A stretch of DNA of 64,000 nucleotides, taken from NCBI RefSeq assembly GCF_013373865.1, contig NC_050473.1, positions 5,343,710 through 5,407,709 on the forward strand, written 5' to 3'. This document shows, in pieces, positions 52,179 through 62,055 of this stretch. This DNA comes from Monomorium pharaonis. Lineage: Eukaryota > Arthropoda > Insecta > Hymenoptera > Formicidae. A program made the translations under genes and the position numbers. How positions within the stretch are numbered: the first letter of the stretch is position 1; each line of letters starts with the position of its first letter. The notes beneath the pieces were generated by a model that saw nothing but the letters and a program-made list of their open reading frames with translations, ran no database searches and was not told the origin of the DNA.

Positions 52179-52829
52179 TCAAATCAACTGCACCACACCA
52201 GACTTAACCAATTGTGCTACAGCACTGTACTGAATAATGTGCTGTGAATCCTGTTCGAAATCGATTTCCTCGTTCAGCACACCAGGTAGAACTATACCAG
52301 TGACCCTTCGATTCGCCCGAAGAAACACGTGTGCCTGTAGGTTGGGCTTAACGGTCAACTTGTTTTTCTCAAATTCACGAAAGTTGGGCGGCATGTGGTC
52401 CAACGCGACCGTCTTGAAGAGCGCCTCCAGATTATCCCGGTACTCCCTGGCGAAGCGAAGTTCGCCTGGCGTCAGGTAACTCTCCTCCGGACTTCGATTG
52501 TCCTCCTCCGATAGGATGTGGAGCGTGTACCGCTCGATCTTCTCCAGTCGCGCGCGCAGGTAGCTGCTGATCACGTATCTGATCCGGTCAAGCTCCATTC
52601 GGTGGACCAGCGCCCGCAGATCGTTCCTGTCTAACCTCCTAATGTTCGCCTCCATGTGCGTAATCTGCTGCAGCATGCAGTCCACAAGATCGGACTTGTG
52701 CGGCAGGATCTCAGGCGCGAATCGTTCATTCAGCCAGGCGTTCTCGATATTCTGGAGCGCCGTCTGCGCCGATAGTTCCTCGTCATCGTCGCCGTCGTCC
52801 AGCAAATTGTCCTCGAGACTTCCTTCCAT
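52179..52829 (-). CDS. GINS4: DNA replication complex GINS protein SLD5 (intronless)
   Basis: Subunit of the GINS tetramer, which with CDC45 and MCM2-7 forms the replicative CMG helicase. Single exon, 216 aa; the family is about 220 aa. An acidic N-terminus (LDDGDDDEEL) precedes the helical A domain (ENAWLNERFAPEILPHKSDL, RYVISSYLRARLEKIE). The C-terminal B domain starts near residue 165 (HVFLRANRR) and ends VAQLVKSGVVQLI, the same terminal pattern as vertebrate SLD5 (...LVASGAVQLI). G+C content is clearly higher than in the neighbours and the gene has no introns, unlike the rest of the window; that could mean an old retrocopy that replaced the parent, or simple intron loss. The start is the first ATG of the frame and gives the family length. 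Confidence 0.95.
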   Translation of the reverse strand: MEGSLEDNLLDDGDDDEELSAQTALQNIENAWLNERFAPEILPHKSDLVDCMLQQITHMEANIRRLDRNDLRALVHRMELDRIRYVISSYLRARLEKIERYTLHILSEEDNRSPEESYLTPGELRFAREYRDNLEALFKTVALDHMPPNFREFEKNKLTVKPNLQAHVFLRANRRVTGIVLPGVLNEEIDFEQDSQHIIQYSAVAQLVKSGVVQLI

Positions 52830-53041
52830 AAAGACTGTCGGAATGGTTAAAGGTATATCCGCGAAGAAAACGTTTTCTGTTTCGTCTTTTTTCCTATAAC
52901 TGTCGTGTCAAACCTTCTTGTGAATATCTGTTACTTGCGTTGCTCATACAATTCATCACGATATTATCGCCGGTTTCATGTCGCACACACGATAAATATT
53001 GCATGTGCACGCAGCCAACCGCTGTTACCGAAGAATTACTG

Positions 53042-53051
53042 TTTTCGCGCC
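53042..53051 (-). promoter_or_regulatory. Candidate E2F site upstream of SLD5
   Basis: On the minus strand it reads GGCGCGAAAA, a perfect match to the E2F consensus TTTSSCGC/GCGSSAAA, about 215 bp before the SLD5 start. E2F control is well known for replication genes; use at this site is inferred. Confidence 0.45.
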
Positions 53052-53940
53052 ATTTTGAATCTCGAATTTTAATTTCTCACGTGACCACTTATCTCGAAGT
53101 TTTCGATCAACTGTCGATCAGGTTTAAATTCAACCGCGCGAAGTTATTTATTCAAAGGTATGTATGTACTACCAGATACCGAAAATCTATAATTTATGTT
53201 ACGTATATTTTATAAATTTTCAGTACTGGCAATGAATTTTAGAACGTACTCTGAGTATTTTAGAGCCGACAAATTTAATTATTTTATAATACATATAGGG
53301 TTGGAAAGATAAGTTAATATTTCTTTTAAACTTAAAATTAATATCAAGGTTGGGTAGTTAAATAATAAAGTTATAAAATTAATAATTTTTAATTTAATTT
53401 AGTTAATTAAAATTTTTTTTAATTTTTTAACTAATTTTTAACTTTGAAAAAGGTTAATCAATTAAAAGTCGCATAAACAAAAAATTGAGTTAAAAATTAT
53501 ATTAAGATTAAATTAAGTTGAATTAAAAATTTTGTTTATGTGTATATATAATTTAGGAAATCATTTATATTAATCCTGGAAGACAAAACTAAATTTGCCT
53601 ATCTGCACAAAGAAAAAAGTGAGGTGAAATCTGAACTTCTCGGTGTTTTAATCCTTTCTATCGGCAGGAAATTTTAATTAAGTAGTGCATTTTTTCGTTT
53701 TTTAAATGAAGAAAACGATGATGTATATAAACATGGTGTTATTTGTTATAAAAGTATTAAAAAATCTTAAAGCGAAAAAAAACACGAAAAATGTATGAAA
53801 ATGAGCATAGTTTGAATGTTATTTAAGGTGATAACTAATACACGCCGCATTTGTCCTCTAGAGTTAAATTAGACAATGCAGTATTTTTTTTTAAATTATA
53901 TTATTCTAAATAACAAAATAATTATATAAATTATTAAATA

Positions 53941-54020
53941 AGTTTAGCATTTCATTTGTATATTAAGTTTGTATGAAATAAGTTTAGCATTTCATTTGTA
54001 TATTAAGTTTGTATGAAATA
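53941..54020. repeat. Perfect tandem duplication of 40 bp
   Basis: Two identical units, 53941-53980 and 53981-54020, starting AGTTTAGCATTTCATTTG. Confidence 0.9.
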
Positions 54021-54651
54021 AAAAAATTTATGTGGATATATTGGACATTTTTTATTAAAAAATGTTAATAAGTTAAAGTTTACATATTTTAAAAATAACT
54101 TGCAGCATAAAATTACATTATTTGAAATTAACTTGTTAAAAACTGTTTAACTTTTAGTTTTTTAACTATCAAATCTTGGTTATATTCTATATATATAAAT
54201 ATTATATAATTATTACTTGTGTAATAATTAGTAATTATGTATTTTATGTAATTTTATATTATGTATAAATATAAATTTAGTATACATAAATATATCAAAA
54301 ATATAAAAGTAAAATATTTAAATAAAATGAAACTTCAATTTTATATTTATTTCTCCTTATGTATACATATACGTAATCCTATTATAATCTATTTTTTTAA
54401 TAATAGAAAAGATGTTTAATTAAAAAATATAAAATAATTATACAATTACTAAAATTAGTAAGGTTTTATTAAAAAATCTAATTTTTCAACAATTGAATGT
54501 GTCTGATATCGGTTGTGTCAATTTTGGTTTATCTATATCGTCACATATGTCATATGATCTTTTTATAATTTGTATTCTATTCTTGTTGTATCCTCGTAAG
54601 GTTTCTGTGTGTGACACTCAAGGTACTCTCAAGGTATTCCCAAATCCTGCG

Positions 54652-54722
54652 TAATCTAATAGAGAACTTCTTAAGACTGTTTGTCGACTTAAAACGCTAT
54701 TGTATATTGTCGAGCATATAAG
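54652..54722 (+). promoter_or_regulatory. Candidate LW opsin promoter: RCSI-like site and TATA box
   Basis: TAATCTAATAG at 54652-54662 matches the insect rhodopsin core sequence TAATYNRATTN at all but one position. TATAAG follows at 54717-54722. A likely untranslated first exon then ends at 54916 before the donor GTGAGT, and the coding exon has a good acceptor (CTCTCTTGCAG) at 55711. A second TATAAATAG at 55396 inside the leader intron is an alternative promoter. Confidence 0.5.
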
Positions 54723-55108
54723 ATCACGATGCATATTTAAGATCGGCACATAGTCGCGGCAAACTCCGAGTGGCAACTGATGGTGGATCAAACAGGGAAC
54801 TCTATCTGCAAGTATCTTCACGGAAGGACCGTGAAAGATCACGCCGGCGACAGCGATTCCGCAGTTCACTTGGATTAGTTCACTACGAAGATTTTTTCCG
54901 AGTAGCACGAACGGAGGTGAGTGATGCGCGGTGAGGGATGATTTACTTTTGTCCAGAATTTATTTTTCGTCATAATTGTCTGCAGTTATTATAAAGAAAC
55001 ATGAAAATTCGATGAAATCAGACTTGTTGATTTATCAGTAACTTTTAATTATCATCCTTGCTTCGCGTTTTTATTTTCTTCCAAACGGTAGTTAAATGTT
55101 TTGTTTAT

Positions 55109-55391
55109 CCTAGTAGCAAAATACATTGGCTAGTAATGGCTAAACATTGGTTATATTGAGAGTACATTGGCCAATGTTTTTCCAATATTTCCCATGTAAT
55201 GTCAATATTGGTTATAAAATATTGGTTCCAAATTAGAATGCAATTTATAATGTCCTGTAATATGAAAAATTGATTGATTCAACAAATTGGCTAAATAATA
55301 TGAAGCGTTTACTTTACAATATTGGACCAATATTAGCAATATTGTCTTTACATTACTTCTCCATATTGTATCAATGTTTTTGCTACTAAGG
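55109..55391. mobile_element. TIR element (about 283 bp) in the LW opsin leader intron
   Basis: The left end CCTAGTAGCAAAATACATTG pairs with the inverted right end CAATGTTTTTGCTACTAAGG. The interior repeats CAATATTGG-like words in both orientations. No open frame. Confidence 0.7.
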
Positions 55392-55717
55392 CGGTATAAA
55401 TAGAAAGATAGGCTTATATTGAGAATAAAATCTAATTGATTAATTTTGTTTTGTTAAAAACATTTAGTATTTCAAAAATAAAAGCTATGCATTAAATATA
55501 TAAAAAGTTTTTTAAATAAGGTCAAATTATTTATTTTATTTTTTTACTCTATTTAATTAAACCCATCTCAATTATTTTGTTGTTTTTTTATAATCTCAAA
55601 TAAAGTTGAAAAAAAGATAGATTAAGTGTGGGTCTCTTACTTAGTCCTTACATAAAACAATTGCATGAGGATTTTATAATAATTAGTATATATAAACAGA
55701 CTCTCTTGCAGTTCACC

Positions 55718-58700
55718 ATGTCTCTCACCGGGCCAAATCACGCAGCTTACACATGGGTAGCGCAAGGAGGCGGATTTGGTAATCAAACGGTGGTCGACAA
55801 AGTGTCGTCAGATATGCTCCACTTGATTGATCCCCATTGGTACCAATTCCCGCCGATGAACACTTTGTGGCACGCGATCATCGGCTTAGTCATCGGTGTC
55901 CTCGGCGTAATATCCGTCATCGGTAACGGTATGGTGATATATATATTCACCACCACTAAGAGTCTCCGCACCCCCAGCAACCTGCTCGTCATCAATCTCG
56001 CCCTTTCCGACTTTCTCATGATGCTGTGTATGTCTCCGGCTATGGTGTGTATTATACTTGTCATGGTTCTCAAACACATCGAGAAAAAAGTTGTTAATTT
56101 GATTGGAAATGATTCGATTGTATTTTACAGATTTTCGAAAGTTTGATATTAAAATATACAATTTGATGTCGTAAAAGTAATATGCATTCAGATGTTAAAA
56201 GATTAGAGTTAAAAAATTTTTCTTTTTTATTGTTCGAAATCAATAGTCTCTTTTTTTTCAATATTTATTATTTTTATGTTTTTAACTAATTTATTTTATG
56301 ATTCTACAAAACACAACGTTATTTTTTAAATTTTTTAATATTAAAAAAATTTATTTTTTTAAGAATAAAAATAAAATAAATTATTTAAAAAGATATACCT
56401 TCCATATCTTTCATATTTTAATATCGAACTTTCCAAAATGCATGAGATACATTTTTTTGTAAGTTAAATGTATTAAAAAATAAAAATTTAAAATTCAAGT
56501 ATTTTATATACTTGAGTTAAATAGAAATACTTGAAGAAATTTAATCAAGTTTAAGAATTTAGTTAACAACTATTTTTTTCAGTTCGCATTTGCGAATGAA
56601 ATATTTAATGCAGGATGCGATTTGTATGTTTTACTGACAATATTCACAGGTGATCAACTGTTACTACGAGACTTGGGTGCTAGGGCCATTTGTGTGTGAA
56701 TTGTATGGCATGACGGGTTCTCTGTTCGGAAGTATCTCCATATGGACAATGACGATGATTGCATTCGACAGGTACAATGTGATTGTCAAAGGCTTGTCCG
56801 CTAAGCCAATGACCATTAACGGCGCTCTCCTTCGCATACTCGCTATTTGGGCTTTTTCATTATTTTGGACAATCGCTCCGATGTTCGGATGGAACCGGTA
56901 AGACATAAAAATCTAAATTAATATCAAATTAATACTATTTATATTATTTAAGAATATTATAAATCAATAATACATATATGTATATTTCCTGCATAGCTAC
57001 GTGCCTGAGGGCAACATGACTGCTTGTGGTACCGATTATTTGAACAAGGACATGCTCTCCAGATCGTACATCCTTGTCTACAGCATTTTCGTCTATTTTG
57101 CGCCGTTGTTCCTCATCATCTATAGCTACTTCTACATCATTCAGGCTGTCGCCGCTCATGAGAAGAATATGCGTGAGCAAGCGAAAAAGATGAACGTCGC
57201 TTCCCTACGATCGGCCGAGAATCAAAACACCAGTGCTGAATGCAAGCTGGCGAAGGTAATGTTTTTCTTTGCAAACTCTCTTCACAGAAAACAAATTAGT
57301 ATCAATTCAATAATCATTATCTTATATAAAAAACAAGAATATAAAATTTTCTTTAAAGAAATTTGATAATCCTAAATAAATATAACTTGTTTACGTAAAG
57401 AAATCTGTATTATTATTTTTGTATTATTTACTTCATTAAGAAAAATTAATTAATTTTTACTGAATAATAATTTTTATGACAGACAAAATCTTACGTAAAA
57501 AATAACAATGTTTTCAAATTAAGAATTAAAATTTTTTAATACGATATCTTAATAATAATAATATAAACAGTTATATATAACAGTTCCTTAAAATACTTTT
57601 CTTATAAAAATGTAATAGGTAGCTCTCATGACCATTTCACTGTGGTTTATGGCGTGGACTCCATACCTGGTTATTAATTATGCGGGTATCTTCGAGACAA
57701 CAAAAATCAGCCCGCTTTTTACGATCTGGGGTTCTCTCTTTGCTAAAGCCAACGCCGTATATAATCCCATTGTGTATGGCATAAGGTAAATAACGCCACG
57801 AGGGCAATTTCATTCTCTGAAACACCGAAAGAAAAGATTAATCTCAATTTAAAGTTCATATATTCTATTTATTAATAACTATTATTAAATTTGATTGTTT
57901 TATATATAGAGAACAGTCCCCCTTCTTGGCTAAAAAGGCTGAAGTGAATAAAGATTATTATTATATATAGAGAACAGTTGTTGACATAGCTCTTCTAAAG
58001 TGGCACTTTCTTGATTAGAAACTAAACATTGCACTTTATTAACACTGACAAAATATAATTTGCATAGATAATTAAAGAAGTAACAACTTATAATTCATAT
58101 ATTTATGATTTTTTTGTCTGTATAAAATTTGCTATGAAAGAATTTTACAAAAGCGTAAATAAAATTTACATAATTTTCTTTTGCAAATTGCATAGTTAAC
58201 ATATACTTAAACGAATAGTAAGTAAATTATTGATAATGTTAGAACATTTTATATATGTCTAGCATTCGAAATTTTTTTATTAAAATTTTTTTTCTTGTTT
58301 TTTTCATGAAATGCGCTTTTTTAAAACATATAATCAAAATAAACTAGATCAATAAGACAAATTTTACATATATCAAGATCTGATATATTTAATATTAAAT
58401 TATTAAATAATAAAAACTACAGCATAGAATAAAAGGTCCAAAATTATTTTAAATTAGTAATTTAATTTAATCTTTATATATTATTGCGTTACGTGTCACG
58501 CTTTACGGAACAATATAAGATATTTATATAAATCGAAAAAACGTTTTACTAAATAATAGGTTTTTGGAAATTATTCCTTATTTATTAACCTTATGAAAAA
58601 TGAGTAACTAAATGCGAAGAGAGAAGAAACTTGGATAAATTACATAAAGTTGGATGAAAGAATTATCTGCACAAAAATACATCTGCTGAAACAGAAGGTT

Positions 58701-60044
58701 TGTAAAGAAAAGTTAAAGAGAGCAATTGAGAGGCAGTTTCTGTATATTTAATATTTAATAATCTAAACTATTATTTTATAATGTTACTCAACAAAATGAT
58801 TTAACCGATTTAACTGTTTATTAGATAATATTATGCGCTGTAACAAAAAGACTAAAATAATTTAATCTTTCATTAACTTTTTAATCTCATTCTCTGCCGA
58901 AAACTACGGCTTCTCTCGGAACTACGAGGATGCAGTGATATATTAGTGAGATATTAATTCTATTTTTTGTTTTCTTCTCTATTTTGTATTTTTAATTTTT
59001 TGTATTCATTAACAAATTAAAAAAAAAAATTTTTATATTTGACTTTCTCATTACTTATTGTTACATTCTGATTAATTGAAAAATAAATCAATTTGTCATG
59101 TTGTACTCTCTAAATTGATTAATTTTTATATACAAATCCATATATATAAATATACTGTGTTTTTGCTTAATTTTCAAAATGTTCTCTAAACTCTACGAAT
59201 TTTAAATTTAAATAATTATATTGTATTTAAAATCTATCCTGGCGGAAAAATTTCTACAATTCATACAAAAATTTAAAAATATTACTACAACAAAATACAA
59301 AAAAAATTACGTTATAATTTACAAAACTCTACGTGAACAAAAATTAACCAGAAATTTACAGAAATTGGCTAGATTTCGAACACATTTATAATTTTCTAAG
59401 TACTCAGTTTAATTACATAAAAATAAAATTAATAATGATATTTAACACATTTTTGCATCTATTTGAAGTACAGATAATTACAATTATATATCAAATACGT
59501 TTTTTCTTATAATTATGCATCATCCATACTGTAAAAAATTTTTTAATTTACGTTGTTTCCCCAAAGTTATCTATATTCATAATTTATCGCTTTATTTCCG
59601 CGACTAATCAGCAAGCTTTTACATTAAAACATAAATCGTATCATAATAATATGAGAGTGATGTAATTATATACAAAATTTACAAATCAATATTTAGTCTT
59701 TATATTATATATTTAAAACATTTTTGTTTCAACCGCTTTTTTAAAATAATTGTTTCATTAATTCTTTAAAATGTTTTTTAAAACAGAAAGGTAATGCTTT
59801 GTCCTAAAAAAAAACGTGATTTTTGTTAATCCTGATTATAAATTAAATTTAAAGATTAAGTCTTTTATATAGTTCTGCAGCAACAATAATCTTTTTTCTG
59901 TATAATTTTAGTCACCCCAAGTACCGAGCTGCTCTCTTCCAAAGGTTCCCATCTCTGGCGTGTTCCACCGGCGAATCGGCGTCTGGCGCGGATACGATGT
60001 CCACGACTACTACGGTTACAGAAGGCGAGAAACCTGTCGCATAA
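55718..60044 (+). CDS. LWRh1: Long-wavelength-sensitive opsin, complete (5 coding exons)
   Basis: Visual G-protein-coupled receptor of rhabdomeric photoreceptors, binding 11-cis retinal or 3-hydroxyretinal and coupling to Gq. Coding exons: 55718-56044, 56650-56897, 56997-57255, 57619-57785, 59912-60044; total 377 aa, typical for hymenopteran LW opsins. Visible features: glycosylation site Asn22-Gln-Thr; seven hydrophobic segments; disulfide cysteines 125 and 202; DRY motif at 149-151; retinal-binding Lys321 in SLFAKANAVYNP; the HPKYRAAL helix-8 segment; and a Ser/Thr-rich tail for arrestin regulation. The i3 loop QAKKMNVASLRSAENQ is the canonical insect Gq-coupling sequence. The sequence follows published ant LW opsins closely; calling it copy 1 rather than 2 is inferred from this similarity. 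A 2.1 kb last intron separates the final exon. AATAAA at 60368-60373 is a likely polyadenylation signal. Confidence 0.95.
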
Positions 60045-62055
60045 AATAACAATGTTGTATACACATAATTTTTTTTTACAACAGTAAATTTACTACAGTA
60101 AATTCACTAAGTGAAACAGCGTGAAACATTAATTACATTCTTGTTATAAAAAAATGAAGCACGCAGATAGGAAAGCATGCAGAAAAATTTTAGTATTATT
60201 TTAATTGTAAATGTAACATATAATTTATTATGTCATAATTGTAAATCTAATCTTTAAAATTATTAATTCTACTTTTAATTTATGTAACATATAGTAACTC
60301 AAACAGCTGCACTGTTTAAAATCAGGACATTATGTTGTCTGAGAATCTTTAAAAAATTGATGTTAGAAATAAATGTTTGTATAAATATTACGGAGAATTG
60401 TTTATTATTGAATAATATATTTTAAACAATAATTTAGTAATTATTATACAAATTATTTCAAATCAAAAGAAAAACGTTATAGAAATTGTACAATTTTATT
60501 ATTCAAAAATTCTTAAATAAAAATTTTACAAAGAAATTTGAAGTAGCATAACATATAACATACTATTCCAATATCATTGGTAAATATTTTATAAATAACT
60601 AAATAAATAAATTTAAAAATTATAATTAAAAATTTTTTTGTAATAAAAGATATGCTTTCTGCTTCTGCCAAATGTAAATATTTAAACTAGGAAATAAGAA
60701 AATTTCACAATAATTGTTACAGCAGTAATCATATTATTATATGATAGTAAATCATATTTTTTGCTACAAAGAAATTTTGTGAAATATTTAGACACAATGA
60801 ATTAAAATAGTTATTATATTTCGTACATTGCGTCAAATTTCTTTGTAAATTTTTATTAAAAAATGCTTGAATAATAATTGTACAATTTTATGCTGTAAGG
60901 TTTTCCTTTCGTTTTGCAATAAATTGTATAATAATTACATAATTAATTTCTAAAATATATTCAGTAACAATTGTGCTAAGATGATTCTCTCTCGTTAATA
61001 CTACAATTATGCAGACATATATTTTGAATATTTTTTTAAAGATTGCTATAGTTTACATAAATTATAAAATAATTTCAAAAATTAAATTTACCCCATTACC
61101 ACATAATATATCATACATTATATTTTTAAATTAAAATAATGTTGAAATTTTTTTGCATGCATTCTTATCTGAGTAGTTACATTAAATAGTACGTGCAAGA
61201 GATATCACAAGAACAAGAACATATTTAACTATTGATTTTATACTGTAAAAGTAATATCACACGATTGAAACAAGAACTGAGCCAAGCCGATATGCGAAAA
61301 GCTCTAAACACAACGGGAAAATCGAGGGTCCTAAAACGATTTTATTATAGCTGTTAGTTGATGCTTTGTATGGTTCGGTATCACGAGACAACATTTCTCA
61401 CAAATAATTCAGACCGCAGTTTATAAATTTTATCACTTCTTAGAATACTGTGATCAACTGTGAAATTAGCAAGCGTATAATATCGCTAAAAGTATTACAT
61501 CACCGTGGAGAATTCCGGAATGTGTGAAGTCGTATCTGTAATTAATTTTATAATTAAAGAAATTCTGCATGCAATCACACATATGAGTTTTTAATTAAAT
61601 CATAAAAATTCATGAACTTGTGTGTACATATGCACATCTAACATTCTATGCATTGTACTTTTATTACATCTTAAGATTCTGTAGATTTTCTTAAATTACT
61701 ACATCCCAAATAATTTATTAAATAATATCCTTTTGCTGAATACAATCCGCTTACTAAATTCCTTCTATCATCCTTGTAAAAGCAATGTTTAACAGTTATA
61801 ATAAAAGTAAAGAGAAAAGAAAAATACTATAAAATAAAAAATTCGCCTACGTACGGCATATTTCTTAGAATTAATCCACTAAAAATTTCACATATGTAGC
61901 TTTTGTAATTAGGCTAAACAAATTACAAATTTTTTCACGCATTTCATATTTATTACATAATAAATAGTATTGCTGATTCTGTTGATTTTCAACACGTAAT
62001 CCTAATTATATTATATCATAATAAGTGTTTATAAATTGTGGCACATTATTTAAAA
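60045..62055. other. Intergenic region between the two tail-to-tail LW opsins
   Basis: AT-rich. Contains the 3' UTR of the first opsin and of the second, and a diverged TIR-element copy (next entry). No gene seen. Confidence 0.55.
60650..61175. mobile_element. TIR element (about 520 bp), copy B
   Basis: Diverged copy of the element at 34949-35471, same orientation. Shared blocks include the TTTTTTAAAGATTG, TAAATTAAAATAAT and TTTTTGCATGCATTCTTATCTGAG segments near the right end. Left end is eroded. Confidence 0.45.

Larger units (their letters stand above)
52830..54651. other. Intergenic region between SLD5 and the LW opsin
   Basis: The first 300 bp contain the SLD5 promoter. The rest is AT-rich repeat debris with many AGTTAAA/TTTAACT motifs, some beginning GGGTTGGAAAGATAAG at about 53298, like the TIR element at 10877. 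No gene seen. Confidence 0.5.
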
